Numbered from the stretch's first letter, positions 25,989-36,125 are shown. The stretch is DNA of 64,000 nucleotides from Sphingopyxis sp. LC81 (GCF_000756375.1 NZ_JNFD01000007.1:183806-247805), one strand, 5' to 3'. Notes: generated by a model from the sequence alone, not told the origin. Numbers and translations: made by a program.

Positions 25989-26771
25989 ATGAGCTATGAA
26001 ACCCTCCTCGTCGAAACGCGCGGGGCCGTCACGCTGGTGACGCTCAACCGCCCGCAGGCGCTCAACGCGCTCAATTCGGGCGTGCTCGACGACCTGATCG
26101 CAGCCTTCGCGGCGTTCGAAGCCGATCCCGGCCAGCGCTGCGCCGTCCTCACCGGCTCGGGCGACAAGGCTTTCGCCGCGGGCGCCGACATCAAGGAAAT
26201 GGCCGACAAGCCGGCGTCCGATTTCTACCTCGAAGATTTCTTCTCGAAATGGACGAGCGACTTCGTGAAGAAGGTCCGCAAACCCTGGATCGCCGCGGTC
26301 AACGGCTTCGCATTGGGCGGCGGCTGCGAGCTTGCGATGATGGCCGACTTCATCATCGCGTCGGACAAGGCGAAATTCGGCCAGCCCGAAATCAAGCTCG
26401 GCGTCGCGCCGGGCATGGGCGGGTCGCAGCGGCTGACGCGCGCGATCGGCAAGGCGAAGGCGATGGAAATGTGCCTCACCGGCCGGATGATGGACGCCGC
26501 CGAAGCCGAACGGTCGGGCCTCGTCGCGCGCGTCGTCGACCATGCGACGCTGGTCGAGGAAGCGGTGAAGACCGCGACCACGATCGCGTCGATGCCGCCG
26601 ATGGCCGCGATGGTGAACAAGGACATGGTCAACGCCGCGTTCGAAACCACGCTCGACCAGGGGCTGATCTACGAACGCCGCCTGTTCCAGATCCTCGCCG
26701 CGACCGAGGACAAGGCCGAAGGCATGGCCGCCTTTATCGAAAAGCGCGAAGGCGTGTGGAAGGGGCGGTGA
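25989..26771 (+). CDS. Enoyl-CoA hydratase (crotonase family)
   Basis: 260 residues, the standard mitochondrial-type short-chain hydratase length. Oxyanion motif [11 protein letters not shown], first catalytic Glu in [13 protein letters not shown] and second in [15 protein letters not shown] are all present. In this operon it would hydrate methacrylyl-CoA to 3-hydroxyisobutyryl-CoA, although such enzymes also act on crotonyl-CoA. The stop overlaps the arginase-like gene start (ATGA). Confidence 0.92.
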   Translation: MSYETLLVETRGAVTLVTLNRPQALNALNSGVLDDLIAAFAAFEADPGQRCAVLTGSGDKAFAAGADIKEMADKPASDFYLEDFFSKWTSDFVKKVRKPWIAAVNGFALGGGCELAMMADFIIASDKAKFGQPEIKLGVAPGMGGSQRLTRAIGKAKAMEMCLTGRMMDAAEAERSGLVARVVDHATLVEEAVKTATTIASMPPMAAMVNKDMVNAAFETTLDQGLIYERRLFQILAATEDKAEGMAAFIEKREGVWKGR

Positions 26772-27565
26772 TGTCGCGCGCGTTCGACCTCGTCCTCGCC
26801 TATCCGCAATGGCAGGGGTCGGGACGCCATGAACATCTTCCGCGCGGCGCCGCCGCCGCCGCTGCGGTGTGTGCCGCTTTCGGACCCATCGCCGAGGTTC
26901 CTATCAGCACCGAGCGTGCCGATGGCCATGGGGTTCAGCGCTGGGATGCTATTTTTGAACAGTTTGGCAGCGCCCAAGCGATATTGGCCGCATCGGGTGC
27001 GCGCCGGGTTCTGACCGCGGGGGGCGACTGCGCGGTCGATATTGCGGTGATCGATCATTTGAATCGCGTCCATGCCGACCTGTCGGTCGTCTGGATCGAC
27101 GCCCATATCGACGGCAACAGCCCCGAAACCTCTCCCAGCGGAAGTTTCCATGGGATGCCCGTCGCCGCGCTGCTGGGGCAGGCGCCGCCGCCAATGCGCG
27201 CGCTGCTCGGCGCGCCGATCGACCCTGCACGCTTTCGCTATTTCGGGATCGAGACCGGCGACGAGGGCGACTGGGCCTTTCAGCGCGCCTTTGACCTTGC
27301 GACGCTCGATCCCGGCGCATTGCCGCGCGGGCCGGTTCACGTCCACTTCGACCTCGATGTGCTCGACCCCGCCGAATTTCCTTATCTTGCCTATACCGAC
27401 GGCAAGTTGGCTATCGACGACGCGGTCGCGCTCGTTCGCCGTATCGCGACTGCGGGCGATCTGGTCGGTTTGACCATTACCGAATTCGCACCCGCCGATC
27501 AGGACCAGGCCGAACGGGGCAGCCGGATGATCGCGCGTCTTTGCGCCGCCGCTTTGGGACAATGA
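26771..27565 (+). CDS. Arginase/ureohydrolase-fold protein with Cys in place of a metal-binding His
   Basis: 264 residues. Two of the three metal motifs are normal: DAHID (Asp110, His112, Asp114) and FDLDVLDP (Asp194, Asp196). The first, normally GGDH, reads GGDC with Cys87 where arginases and agmatinases have a metal-binding His. Metal content or activity may therefore differ from Mn2 ureohydrolases. It overlaps the hydratase stop and precedes mmsB by 11 bases, so it is part of the valine operon, where no ureohydrolase step is known. Substrate unknown. Confidence 0.82.
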   Translation: MSRAFDLVLAYPQWQGSGRHEHLPRGAAAAAAVCAAFGPIAEVPISTERADGHGVQRWDAIFEQFGSAQAILAASGARRVLTAGGDCAVDIAVIDHLNRVHADLSVVWIDAHIDGNSPETSPSGSFHGMPVAALLGQAPPPMRALLGAPIDPARFRYFGIETGDEGDWAFQRAFDLATLDPGALPRGPVHVHFDLDVLDPAEFPYLAYTDGKLAIDDAVALVRRIATAGDLVGLTITEFAPADQDQAERGSRMIARLCAAALGQ

Positions 27566-27576
27566 AGGAATATCCA

Positions 27577-28452
27577 ATGAAAATCGCATTCATCGGGCTC
27601 GGCAACATGGGCGGCGGGATGGCCGCGAACCTTGCGAAGGCGGGGCATGAGGTCCGCGCCTTCGATCTCAGTGAAGAAGCGCTGGTACGCGCGGTCGAGG
27701 CGGGCTGTTCGCGCGCCGCGTCGGCAGCGGAAGCCGTCACCGGCGCAGAGGCGGTGGTGACGATGCTCCCCGCGGGCAAGCACGTCGCTGCTGTATATCA
27801 GGACGCCGTTTTCCCGCACGCCGATGACGGCACGCTATTGCTCGATTGCTCGACAATCGATGTGGCAACCGCGCGGAGCAATATTGAAGCCGCCGCCAAC
27901 GCTGGTCTCGTCGCGGTCGACGCGCCCGTCTCGGGCGGCATCGCCGCCGCCAACGCGGGCACGCTGACCTTCATGGTCGGCGGGAGCGACGCAGGCTTCG
28001 CGCGCGCCGAACCGATCCTCGCCAAAATGGGCAAGGCGGTGATCCACGCCGGCGACGCGGGCGCGGGGCAGGCGGCGAAGATCTGCAACAATATGCTGCT
28101 CGGCGCGTCGATGGTCGCGACGTGCGAGACGCTGGCGCTGGCGCAGAAATTGGGGCTCGATCCGCAGAAATTCTTCGACATCGCGAGCGTGTCGTCGGGT
28201 CAATGCTGGTCGCTCACCAGCTACGCGCCGCTGCCCGGCGTCGGGCCAGTGACCCCTGCCGACAATGACTACAAGGGCGGTTTCGCCGCGGCGCTGATGC
28301 TCAAGGATTTGCGCCTCGCGATGGAGGCCGCGGCGAGTGTCGACGCCGACGTCCCGATGGGGTCGAAGGCGCGCGAGCTGTACGAAGCCTTCGTCGAAGC
28401 CGACAAGGACGGCCGCGACTTCTCGGCGATCATCCAGACGCTGCAGGGCTGA
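27577..28452 (+). CDS. mmsB: 3-hydroxyisobutyrate dehydrogenase MmsB
   Basis: 291 residues. NAD-dependent oxidation of 3-hydroxyisobutyrate to methylmalonate semialdehyde, the substrate of MmsA. N-terminal Rossmann motif FIGLGNMGGGMA, substrate motif APVSGGIAAANAGTL, and catalytic Lys in GQAAKICNNML are those of the beta-hydroxyacid dehydrogenase family. I chose the ATG at 27577 (MKIAFIGLG) with AAGGA upstream; 27562 is an alternative. It is the last gene of the plus-strand valine run, followed by a palindromic element. Confidence 0.94.
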   Translation: MKIAFIGLGNMGGGMAANLAKAGHEVRAFDLSEEALVRAVEAGCSRAASAAEAVTGAEAVVTMLPAGKHVAAVYQDAVFPHADDGTLLLDCSTIDVATARSNIEAAANAGLVAVDAPVSGGIAAANAGTLTFMVGGSDAGFARAEPILAKMGKAVIHAGDAGAGQAAKICNNMLLGASMVATCETLALAQKLGLDPQKFFDIASVSSGQCWSLTSYAPLPGVGPVTPADNDYKGGFAAALMLKDLRLAMEAAASVDADVPMGSKARELYEAFVEADKDGRDFSAIIQTLQG

Positions 28453-28466
28453 CCATTCCCCATTTT

Positions 28467-28541
28467 CGTCATCCCGGACTTGATCCGGGATCCCACTGGC
28501 GGCGTCGAAGTCATGGACCCCGGATCAAGTCCGGGGTGACG
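28467..28541. repeat. Nested-palindrome intergenic element, copy 2
   Basis: 75 bp, ends CGTCA and TGACG. Left hairpin CCCGGA/TCCGGG, right hairpin CCCCGGA/TCCGGGG; the two arms are near-exact reverse complements of each other. It lies 14 bases after the mmsB stop and may also serve as its transcript end. Confidence 0.82.
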
Positions 28542-28590
28542 ATGGTATGGAGATCATCCTGTGGTCGGAATCCGATCGCGGCGACGGGGC

Positions 28591-28827
28591 TTAGTAAAAG
28601 TCGGCCGTCTCGCCGCCGTCGCGGCGTTCGGTGCGATGCACCTGCGTCGGGGCCTTACGCTCGCCGGTCCGGACCTCGATCCGGTCACCGACGCGCCGCA
28701 CCTCGGCGGGCGCCAATATCCGCGCGTGCGCCACGCCGACCGCAGCAACCTGCGGCGTCGCCACCGGGGCGGCCACCGGCACGCTGCCGGTCAGCAGGAG
28801 GACGGCGAGGGCGGACATGGCGTTCAT
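28591..28827 (-). CDS. Small secreted hypothetical protein
   Basis: 78 residues. A hydrophobic N-terminus (MNAMSALAVLLLTGSVPVAA) looks like a signal peptide, followed by a short polar, Arg-rich tail with RVGDRIEVRTGE. No family recognised. The start is ATG 28827 or 28818. It is isolated between two palindromic elements and faces mmsB; low but real coding character is judged from the signal peptide. Confidence 0.5.
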   Translation of the reverse strand: MNAMSALAVLLLTGSVPVAAPVATPQVAAVGVAHARILAPAEVRRVGDRIEVRTGERKAPTQVHRTERRDGGETADFY

Positions 28828-28963
28828 GCTCTGCCCTAACGGCAGGTCTTGCCAGCGCTTTAACCCTGAATCGCAAGTTTCCGGTCGCACCTGCGGCGGC
28901 GCGAAGGCAAAAGAAAGGCCGCCTGCCCCGCGCTGGGACAGACGGCCTCTGTTTCATAAAGCT

Positions 28964-29050
28964 GTGCGCACCCGCGAAGGCGGGTGCCTATCTCCTGTCG
29001 GTGCGAGTTTGAACCCATCGGAGATGGGTCCCCGCCTTCGCGGGGACACA
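28964..29050. repeat. Nested-palindrome intergenic element, copy 5 variant
   Basis: 87 bp, outer ends TGTG and CACA. Left hairpin CACCCGC/GCGGGTG (28969-28975, 28980-28986), right hairpin TCCCCGC/GCGGGGA (29029-29035, 29040-29046). Same design as the other copies but with a GCGAAGGCG-type core. It lies 10 bases past the fadB-type stop on the minus strand. Confidence 0.75.
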
Positions 29051-29060
29051 CAAACTTGCG

Positions 29061-31094
29061 TTAGAAGCCCGCCTTCGCCTCCGCCTTCTCTTTGAGCAGC
29101 GGTGCGACTGCGAAGCCATGTTTCTCGAGCGCCGCGACGATCTTGTCGGTGCCTTCGAGCCCCGCCCAGAACATCGGGCCGCCGCGATAGACTGGCCAGC
29201 CATAGCCATAGATCCACACGACATCGATATCCGACGCGCGCTGCGCCTTGCCTTCCGCCAGGATCAGCGCGCCTTCGTTGACCATCGGATAGAGCGTGCG
29301 CTCGATGATTTCCTGATCGCTGATCTCGCGCTTCGCCTTGTTCGACCGCTGGCGGAAATCCTCGATGATCTCGGCGACTTCGGCGCTGGGCGACGGATTG
29401 CGTTTTTCGTCATAATCGTAAAAGCCCTTGCCGGTCTTCTGCCCCCAGCGGCCGACCGCGGCGAGCGCGTCGCGGATGCTCTCGATGCGCGTCGGGTCGC
29501 GGTGCCAGCCGATGTCGACACCCGCAAGGTCGCTCATCTGGAACGGCCCCATCGGCATGCCGAATTCGACATGGACCTTGTCGATCTGCTGCGGCGTCGC
29601 GCCTTCCATCAGCAGGTTCATCGCCTCGACCTGGCGCGGTTTGAGCATGCGGTTGCCGATGAAGCCATCGCACACGCCCGCGACCACCGCGACCTTGCCG
29701 ATCTTCTTGCCGATCGCCATCGCCGTCGCGAGTGCGTCGGGCGCGGTCTTTTCGCCGCGGACGACCTCGAGCAGCTTCATGACGTTTGCGGGCGAGAAGA
29801 AGTGCATGCCGAGCACGTCGCCGGGGCGGCTCGTCGCGGTCGCGATCTCGTCGACGTCGAGGTAGCTGGTGTTCGACGCGAGGATCGCGCCGGGCTTGGC
29901 GATTTTGTCGAGCTTGCCGAAGATGTCCTTCTTGACGTCCATATTCTCATAGACCGCCTCGATGATCAGGTCGCAGTCGGCGAGATCGTCGAGGCTGAGC
30001 GTCGGGGTCAATATGCCCATCATCGCCTCGACCTGCTCGGGCTTGAAGCGCCCCTTGGCGGCCGACGCCTCGTAATTCTTGCGGATCACGCCGGTGCCGC
30101 GGTCGAGTGCTTCCTGCTGCATCTCGACGATCGTGACGGGGATGCCCTTCTGGAGGAAGTTCATCGAAATGCCGCCGCCCATCGTGCCGGCGCCGATGAC
30201 GCCGACCTTCTTGATGTCGCGCAGCTGGGTGTCCTTGGGCAGGCCGTCGATCTTCGCCGCCTGACGCTCGGCGAAGAAGATGTGGCGCTGCGCCGCCGAC
30301 TGGCTGCCGAACATCAGCTTCATGAACTGCTCGCGCTCGAAAGCGAGGCCCTCGTCGAACGGAAGCCGCGTCGCGGCCTCGACGCAGGCGAGGTTGGCGT
30401 AAGGCGCCTCGAAGCCGCGCCAGCGCTTGGCGTTTGCGGTCTTGAGCTGTTCGATCACCGCGACGTCGCCGAACACCGGGCGCTCGCGCGTCGGGCGCGG
30501 GCCATCGGCGATCTTCGCGCGCGCAAAGGCGATCGCGTCGGCGGCCAAGCTATCTTCGCCCGCGAGTTCGTCGACGAGGCCGAGTTCCTTCGCCTTCGTG
30601 GCGGGCAGCGGATCGCCGGTCGAGGTCATCGTCGCCGCCGCTTCGACGCCGACGACGCGCGGCAGGCGCTGCGTGCCGCCCGCGCCGGGGAGCAGGCCGA
30701 GCTTCACTTCGGGCACGCCGAGCTTCGCCGACGGCACCGCGATGCGGTAATGGCAGACGAGCGCGGTTTCGAGACCGCCGCCGAGCGCCGTCCCGTGGAT
30801 CGCGGCGACGACCGGCTTCGACGCCGCTTCGATGCTGTTGAGCACCGCGTTGAAATCGGGACCGCGCGGCGGCTTGCCGAATTCGCTGATGTCGGCGCCC
30901 GCGATAAAGGTCGCGCCCGCGCAGCGCAGCACGATCGCTTTGACGCTGTCGTCACCGAGCGCGGCGGCGAAATGATCCTCGAGCCCCTGACGGACGTGCC
31001 AGCTCAGCGCGTTGACGGGCGGGTTGTTGACGATGATGACGGCGATTTCGCCATCCTTTTCCAGCGTGACGCTGACGGGGGTTTCTTCGGACAT
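29061..31094 (-). CDS. FadB/FadJ-type enoyl-CoA hydratase/3-hydroxyacyl-CoA dehydrogenase
   Basis: 677 residues. An N-terminal crotonase domain (1-190) has catalytic Glu109 (GGGLET) and Glu129 ([11 protein letters not shown]), spaced as in E. coli FadB. An NAD-binding domain starts at GAGTMGGG (301-308), followed by the 3-hydroxyacyl-CoA dehydrogenase C-terminal repeats. It does the hydration and second oxidation of beta-oxidation. The ATG at 31094 has AGGAG upstream; the in-frame extension to 31181 is rejected. It is the last gene of a seven-gene operon; no thiolase follows within the window. Confidence 0.93.
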   Translation of the reverse strand: MSEETPVSVTLEKDGEIAVIIVNNPPVNALSWHVRQGLEDHFAAALGDDSVKAIVLRCAGATFIAGADISEFGKPPRGPDFNAVLNSIEAASKPVVAAIHGTALGGGLETALVCHYRIAVPSAKLGVPEVKLGLLPGAGGTQRLPRVVGVEAAATMTSTGDPLPATKAKELGLVDELAGEDSLAADAIAFARAKIADGPRPTRERPVFGDVAVIEQLKTANAKRWRGFEAPYANLACVEAATRLPFDEGLAFEREQFMKLMFGSQSAAQRHIFFAERQAAKIDGLPKDTQLRDIKKVGVIGAGTMGGGISMNFLQKGIPVTIVEMQQEALDRGTGVIRKNYEASAAKGRFKPEQVEAMMGILTPTLSLDDLADCDLIIEAVYENMDVKKDIFGKLDKIAKPGAILASNTSYLDVDEIATATSRPGDVLGMHFFSPANVMKLLEVVRGEKTAPDALATAMAIGKKIGKVAVVAGVCDGFIGNRMLKPRQVEAMNLLMEGATPQQIDKVHVEFGMPMGPFQMSDLAGVDIGWHRDPTRIESIRDALAAVGRWGQKTGKGFYDYDEKRNPSPSAEVAEIIEDFRQRSNKAKREISDQEIIERTLYPMVNEGALILAEGKAQRASDIDVVWIYGYGWPVYRGGPMFWAGLEGTDKIVAALEKHGFAVAPLLKEKAEAKAGF

Positions 31095-31155
31095 GGGAGA
31101 CTCCTTCAATCTGGAACCCGTTCGCGCGCGGCGAACGGAAAGGGGTGTTGCATCT

Positions 31156-32358
31156 TCAATCGTCGATGGCGGCGTGGACAAAGGTCTTGACCTCGCGCCG
31201 CACGGGGTAGGTGGAGGAGGGCATGAGCTGGGTCATAAAGACCATGCAGATCTCTTCGACCGGATCGACGAAGAAGCCGGTCGAAAACATGCCGCCCCAG
31301 TAAAAATCGCCGACCGAGCCGGGAATGCCCGCGCGCGCGGGGTCGAGCGTGACCGCGAAGCCGAGGCCGAAGCCGATTCCGGCATTTTCGTCCTCGGAAA
31401 AGATGCCGACGCTGTGCTGCGTCAGGTCGCCGCCGCCGGGTAGGTGGTTCGACGTCATCAGCGCCAATGTCTTGCGGCTGATGATCCGCACATCGCCGAG
31501 CTTACCGCCGCCGAGCAGCATCAGACAGAAGCGATGATAGTCGTGAAGCGTCGAGGCAAGCCCGCCGCCGCCCGAATGAAAGCTGCGATCCTTCGTCCAG
31601 CGGCTGCGCGCGCCGGCGTCGAAATCCTGCTTCCTGTCCTTGGGATGGAAGGCGTAGGCGTCGGCCAGCCTGTGCTGCTGGTCGGCGGGGACCTTGAAGC
31701 CGGTATCGACCATGCCGAGCGGGCCGAAGATGCGCTCCTGCAACACTTGCGCAAAGGGTTTGCCCTCGATGCGCTCGATCACCGCGCCGAGCACGTCGGT
31801 CGCCATCGAATAATTCCAGTGCGCGCCGGGGTCGAACTGGAGCGGGATCTTCGCGAGGTCGGCGATGAAGCTGTCCATCGTATAATCGGCGTCGAAATCG
31901 TCGATCTTTGCCTTGCGATACGCGCCGTCGACCGGGGTGCGCTCCTGAAAGCCATAGGTCAGTCCCGCGGTGTGGCGCAGCAGGTCGACCATGCGGATCG
32001 GCGACGCGGGCGGCCGCGTCAGGAAGGGGACATTGCCCCCGCCAGCGACGAACACGCCGGTGTCCTTGAACTCGGGGCAGAATTTCACCAGCGGGTCCGA
32101 CAGCGCGACCTTGCCCTCCTCGACCAGCATCATGAAGGCGATGCTGGTGATCGGCTTGGTCATGCTGGCGATGCGGAAGATCGCATCCTCCTTCAGCGCT
32201 TCGCCCGGCCGTGCCTCGCCGATGCACGACAGATGCGCGATCTCCCCGCGCCGCGACACGAGCGTCGCCGCGTGCGGCAACCGGCCGGTGTCGACATATT
32301 TGGCGGCGAGAAAGGCGGGAATGCGGTCCAGCCGCGCGGTGTCGAATCCATGTGTCAT
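31156..32358 (-). CDS. Serine hydrolase, beta-lactamase/EstB family
   Basis: 400 residues. Class C beta-lactamase fold with the SxxK motif SMTK (Ser65, Lys68), a Tyr in HWNYSM as the presumed second motif, and [12 protein letters not shown] near the C-terminus, as in EstB-like esterases and lactonases. No signal peptide, so cytoplasmic. It lies 13 bases after an SDR in an acyl-CoA operon, which points to an ester or lactone substrate rather than an antibiotic (inference). Confidence 0.85.
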   Translation of the reverse strand: MTHGFDTARLDRIPAFLAAKYVDTGRLPHAATLVSRRGEIAHLSCIGEARPGEALKEDAIFRIASMTKPITSIAFMMLVEEGKVALSDPLVKFCPEFKDTGVFVAGGGNVPFLTRPPASPIRMVDLLRHTAGLTYGFQERTPVDGAYRKAKIDDFDADYTMDSFIADLAKIPLQFDPGAHWNYSMATDVLGAVIERIEGKPFAQVLQERIFGPLGMVDTGFKVPADQQHRLADAYAFHPKDRKQDFDAGARSRWTKDRSFHSGGGGLASTLHDYHRFCLMLLGGGKLGDVRIISRKTLALMTSNHLPGGGDLTQHSVGIFSEDENAGIGFGLGFAVTLDPARAGIPGSVGDFYWGGMFSTGFFVDPVEEICMVFMTQLMPSSTYPVRREVKTFVHAAIDD

Positions 32359-32371
32359 GCTGATCGATCTA

Positions 32372-33178
32372 TCAGTGCGAGGTCTGGCCGAGCAACTGGC
32401 GCGTCACCGGATGCGAACTGGTCAGCCCGCCGTCGACCGCGATCGCCTGTCCGTTGACATAGCTCGCCTGATCGCTCGCGAGGAACAGCGCGACATTCGC
32501 GAGTTCCTCGGGCTGCGCCGCGCGGCGCAGCGGGTTCAATTGGCCGAGCTTGTGCGTGACTTCCTTCGCCTTGGCATAGTCGAAGGTCGGCTTGGTCATC
32601 CCCGTCTCGGTGAGGCCGGGGCAGACCGCGTTGACGCGCACGCCGCTGGTCGAGAGCTGCTGCGCGGCGACCTTGGCGAGGTTGATCACCCCCGCCTTCG
32701 ACGCCGAATAGGCGCCCGGGCCCGCGCCCGAATTCAAACCCGCGACGCTCGCGGTCAGAACGATCGCGCCGCCGCGGCCCTGATCGACCATCGCCTTGCC
32801 GGCGTGTTTCACCATCAGCGCGGGGCCGATCAGATTGACGCGCAAAGTCTCGGCCCAGGCGTCGGGATCGAAGTCGAAAATGCCGCCCATGTCGCCGATG
32901 ATCCCGGCATTGGCGAAGGCGACGTCGAGCGCACCGTAGGTGTCCTTGGCGGTCGCGACGAGCGAGGCGACATCGGCTTCGACGCCCGCGTCGATTTCGA
33001 GCGCGACGGCCTCGCCGCCGGCATCCTTTACCAGCTTTGCGGTCTCGTGCACCGCCGCCGTCTTGTCGCCGATGACGAGCTTCGCGCCCTCGGCGGCGAA
33101 GCGCAGCGCGCTCGCGCGGCCGATGCCGCTGCCCGCGCCCGTGATGATCGCAACCTTGCCGTCCAATGCGCCCATCAT
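32372..33178 (-). CDS. Short-chain dehydrogenase/reductase
   Basis: 268 residues. Classical SDR with [11 protein letters not shown] in FANAGIIGD and catalytic YSASK. Expected to act on a secondary alcohol or ketone of an acyl-CoA or related metabolite, NAD(P)-dependent. The ATG at 33178 overlaps the previous SDR stop (ATGA). Only about one third identical by eye to the neighbouring SDR, so not a recent duplication. Substrate unknown. Confidence 0.88.
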   Translation of the reverse strand: MMGALDGKVAIITGAGSGIGRASALRFAAEGAKLVIGDKTAAVHETAKLVKDAGGEAVALEIDAGVEADVASLVATAKDTYGALDVAFANAGIIGDMGGIFDFDPDAWAETLRVNLIGPALMVKHAGKAMVDQGRGGAIVLTASVAGLNSGAGPGAYSASKAGVINLAKVAAQQLSTSGVRVNAVCPGLTETGMTKPTFDYAKAKEVTHKLGQLNPLRRAAQPEELANVALFLASDQASYVNGQAIAVDGGLTSSHPVTRQLLGQTSH

Positions 33179-33951
33179 GCGCCTCCCGAAATCGTGGCTC
33201 CGCCATCGCACACGATGGTCTGGCCGGTGGTGAAAGCCCCCGCCTTGCTGGCGAGGAAGACCGCGGCGCCCGCGATCTCGTGCGGCTCGCCGATCCGCTT
33301 CAAGGTCGAGGCGGCGGTCGATCGTTTGAGGTTTTCCTCATTTTCCCACAAGGCGCGCGCCATGTCGGTGCGGATCAGGCCGGGGGCGATGCAGTTGACG
33401 CGCACGCCGCGCGGTCCGAACTCGACCGCGAAGTTGCGCGCGACCTGCATGTCGGCGGCTTTCGAAATCCCGTAGGCGCCGATGATCGGCGATCCCTTGA
33501 GCCCGCCGATCGAGCTGATGATCGTGATCGACCCTTCGCCGCGTTCGAGCATCTCGGGCGCGACCATCGAAATCAGCCAGTGGTTGGACAATATGTTGTT
33601 GTCCATAATCTTGCGGAACTGGTCGTCGCTGATCCCGAGCCCGGGGCCGTAATAAGGGTTCGATGCGGCGTTGCAGACGAGCGTCGTGATCTTGCCGAAG
33701 GCGCGGCGCGTTTCGGCGACCAATATCTCCAGCTCTTCCTTCGACGAGATATTGGCGCGCACGGGAAGCGCGGTGCCTTCGCCGAAACGCGCGTTGATCT
33801 CCGCCGCGGTTTCCTCGCAGGCGTCGGCCTTGCGGCTCGAAATCACGACCTTCGCACCCTGTTCGGCCATCGCTTCGGCGGTCGCCTTGCCGATGCCGCG
33901 CGACGATCCGGTGATCAGCGCGACCTGCCCGGTCATGTCGAACAGGCTCAT
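33175..33951 (-). CDS. Short-chain dehydrogenase/reductase (second in operon)
   Basis: 258 residues. TGSSRGIG cofactor motif, CNAASNPYYG in place of the usual NNAG, and catalytic YGISK. The variant CNAASNPY segment is found in mammalian DHRS4/peroxisomal-type carbonyl reductases and their bacterial relatives. The ATG at 33951 overlaps the kinase stop (ATGA). In the proposed 4-hydroxyacyl-CoA route it could be the LvaD-like ketoacyl-CoA reductase (speculative). Confidence 0.87.
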   Translation of the reverse strand: MSLFDMTGQVALITGSSRGIGKATAEAMAEQGAKVVISSRKADACEETAAEINARFGEGTALPVRANISSKEELEILVAETRRAFGKITTLVCNAASNPYYGPGLGISDDQFRKIMDNNILSNHWLISMVAPEMLERGEGSITIISSIGGLKGSPIIGAYGISKAADMQVARNFAVEFGPRGVRVNCIAPGLIRTDMARALWENEENLKRSTAASTLKRIGEPHEIAGAAVFLASKAGAFTTGQTIVCDGGATISGGA

Positions 33952-35015
33952 GCGCCGGCCTTCTTTGCAAAATCCCACGCCTTTTCGGCGAGCGGTCGGA
34001 CGCGTTCGGACATGTCCTTCGCATGCTGCGACGAGGCGGTGCCCTCGATCACGCGCTTCTTGATGCCCTGGATAATCCCCGCGAGGCGGAAGAAATTATA
34101 GGCGAAATACCAGTTCATGTCGGGCACGCCGTCGCGGCCGGTGGCGGCGCAATAGCGTTCGACCATCTCGTCGAGTTCGGGAATGCCGAGCGCGGCACGG
34201 TCGAGATCCATCACCCCCGAACGACCGCCATTCTCGGTCACCCACGCCATCGCGACATAGGTGAAATCGGCGAGCGGATCGCCCAAGGTCGACAGCTCCC
34301 AGTCGAGCACCGCGAGAACCTCGGGACGGTCCTTGGCATAAATCATATTGTCGATGCGGTAATCGCCGTGGACGACGCTGGTGCGCGTCTGTTCGGGCAG
34401 GGTCGCGGGCAGCCACGCGATCAGCTGCTCCATCTCGTCCATCGTCTCGGTTTCGGCGAGGCGATATTGCTTGGTCCAGCGGTCGACCTGGCGGCCGAAA
34501 TAATTGCCCGGCTTGCCGAAGTCCGAAAGCCCCGCGGCCTCGACATCGACCTTGTGCAGCGCGGCGAGTGTGTCGATCATCGCCTCGTACGTGGCGCGGC
34601 GGTTCTCCGGCGTCGATCCCGGCATCGCGCCGTCCCAGATCGTGTGGCCGTCGACCATCCCCATCACATAGAACCAGCTGCCGACGACGCTGTCATCGGT
34701 GCACAGGCCATATTGGCGCGCGACGGGGAAGCCCATTTTGTGGAGCCCCGCCTGCACCTTATACTCGCGGTCGACAGCGTGCGCCGAGGGGAGCAGCGGA
34801 CCGAAGGGTTTGCGGCGCAGCACATAATTGCCCGACGGCGCGCTGATCTTGTAGGTCGGGTTCGACTGGCCGCCGGCAAATTTGCTTTGCGTCAGCGGGC
34901 CTTCGAAGCCGTCGACATTCGCCTCCATCCACGCCGTCAGTTTCGCCTCGTCGAGGACGTCGGCGCCCTCGGGGGCGACGGTGCCGCTGAAGGCCTTTTG
35001 CGCGTCGAGCGTCAT
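33948..35015 (-). CDS. APH-fold phosphotransferase, ACAD10/LvaA-like kinase
   Basis: 355 residues. Aminoglycoside phosphotransferase/choline kinase fold: the catalytic loop is HGDYRIDN (Asp218, Asn223) and the metal-binding motif is LDWELSTLGDP (Asp238); FAGGQSNPTY is the nucleotide-binding loop. This subgroup is related to the kinase half of animal ACAD10/ACAD11 and to LvaA, which phosphorylates the 4-hydroxyl of 4-hydroxyacyl-CoA. It overlaps the adjoining genes on both sides by four bases. An antibiotic-resistance role is unlikely in this context. Confidence 0.85.
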   Translation of the reverse strand: MTLDAQKAFSGTVAPEGADVLDEAKLTAWMEANVDGFEGPLTQSKFAGGQSNPTYKISAPSGNYVLRRKPFGPLLPSAHAVDREYKVQAGLHKMGFPVARQYGLCTDDSVVGSWFYVMGMVDGHTIWDGAMPGSTPENRRATYEAMIDTLAALHKVDVEAAGLSDFGKPGNYFGRQVDRWTKQYRLAETETMDEMEQLIAWLPATLPEQTRTSVVHGDYRIDNMIYAKDRPEVLAVLDWELSTLGDPLADFTYVAMAWVTENGGRSGVMDLDRAALGIPELDEMVERYCAATGRDGVPDMNWYFAYNFFRLAGIIQGIKKRVIEGTASSQHAKDMSERVRPLAEKAWDFAKKAGA

Positions 35016-36103
35016 TGGTCGAATACGATCACCGACCGTGCGGCGTCGCCCTTCTTCATCTTGTCGAAGCCCTCGTTGATCCGCTCCAGCGGGATCGTCT
35101 CGGCGACGATGCTGTCGAGGTCGAGCAGCCCGCGCAGATAGAAGTCGACGAGGCGCGGAATGTCGACCGGGAAGCGGTTGCCGCCCATGATCGCGCCCTG
35201 CAATTTCTTGCCCGAGAGCAGGTCCATCGCGCTGAGCCCGACCTTTTCGGCGAGCGGCATCATGCCGAGGATCGTCGCGGTGCCCCCGCGGCGCAGCGAG
35301 GCGACCGCGAGGCTCGCCGAGGCCGGCCGGCCGACGGCCTCGATCGCATGATCGACACCGCCCTTGGTCAGTTCGACGATCTGTTTCGCGGCATCGTCGG
35401 CGAGCGCGTCGACGACGTCGGTCGCGCCGAGCTTGACCGCGAGTGCGCGCTTTTCAGGAACCGGGTCGGCGGCGATGATCCGCCCCGCGCCCGCGATCTT
35501 CGCGGCGTTGATCGTGGCGAGGCCGACGCCGCCGCAACCGACGACCGCGACCGTCTCGCCCGGCGTCACCTTGCACGCGTTGAAGATCGTGCCCGCGCCC
35601 GTCGTCACCGCGCAGCCGATCACCGCGGCGCGATCGAGCGGCATGTCGGGGTCGATCGCGACGCACGCATGTTCGTGGACAAGCATCGTTTCGGCAAAGG
35701 CCGAGAGGTTGAGCATCTGGTTGACGATGCTGCCATCGGGGCGCGTGATGCGCGGCGCCGATCCGACCGGACGGCGTGTGTCGCCGCCCATGCACAGCGA
35801 CATGCGCCCGCTGACACAGAACTCGCAATGGCCGCAGAAGGCCGACAGGCAGGTGACGACCGCGTCGCCGACCTTGACCGTGCGCACTTCGCTGCCGACC
35901 GCCTCGACGATGCCCGCGGCTTCATGGCCGGGGATCGCGGGGAGGGGGTGCGGATAGGCGCCGTCGATGAAATGCAGGTCCGAATGGCAGAGCCCGCACG
36001 CGGCGGTGCGGATGCGCACCTCGTGCGGGCCGCAGTCGGCAATCTGCACCGTCTCGATCGACAGCGGCTTGCCCGGTTCGATCAGAATCGCGGCTTTGGT
36101 CAC
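35012..36103 (-). CDS. Zinc-dependent alcohol dehydrogenase (MDR, class III-like)
   Basis: 363 residues. Catalytic zinc ligands are visible at Cys39 (CGLCHSD) and GHE (His60, Glu61); the structural zinc lobe has Cys90, Cys93, Cys96 and Cys104. The Rossmann motif is VVGCGGVGLATI. It oxidises an alcohol or reduces an aldehyde/ketone with NAD(P). The stop overlaps the kinase start and 22 bases separate it from the upstream dehydrogenase. Substrate unknown; a hydroxyacyl or alcohol precursor is possible. Confidence 0.88.
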   Translation of the reverse strand: MTKAAILIEPGKPLSIETVQIADCGPHEVRIRTAACGLCHSDLHFIDGAYPHPLPAIPGHEAAGIVEAVGSEVRTVKVGDAVVTCLSAFCGHCEFCVSGRMSLCMGGDTRRPVGSAPRITRPDGSIVNQMLNLSAFAETMLVHEHACVAIDPDMPLDRAAVIGCAVTTGAGTIFNACKVTPGETVAVVGCGGVGLATINAAKIAGAGRIIAADPVPEKRALAVKLGATDVVDALADDAAKQIVELTKGGVDHAIEAVGRPASASLAVASLRRGGTATILGMMPLAEKVGLSAMDLLSGKKLQGAIMGGNRFPVDIPRLVDFYLRGLLDLDSIVAETIPLERINEGFDKMKKGDAARSVIVFDQ

Positions 36104-36125
36104 AATATCTCTCCGAATTCAGGTT

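Noticed and set aside
28467..29050. Clustered palindromes considered as a CRISPR array or integron attC sites
   Set aside because: No regularly spaced identical repeats, no cas or integrase genes; the elements are single nested palindromes scattered over the window.
29118..31190. 690-codon plus-strand open frame opposite the FadB-type gene
   Set aside because: Antisense shadow of a well-conserved gene with matching codon periodicity on the other strand.
31156..32358. Class C beta-lactamase as a resistance determinant
   Set aside because: No signal peptide, EstB-like motifs and an acyl-CoA operon context.
33948..35015. Aminoglycoside phosphotransferase as an antibiotic-resistance gene
   Set aside because: The operon of acyl-CoA genes and the ACAD10/LvaA-type motifs make a metabolic kinase far more likely.
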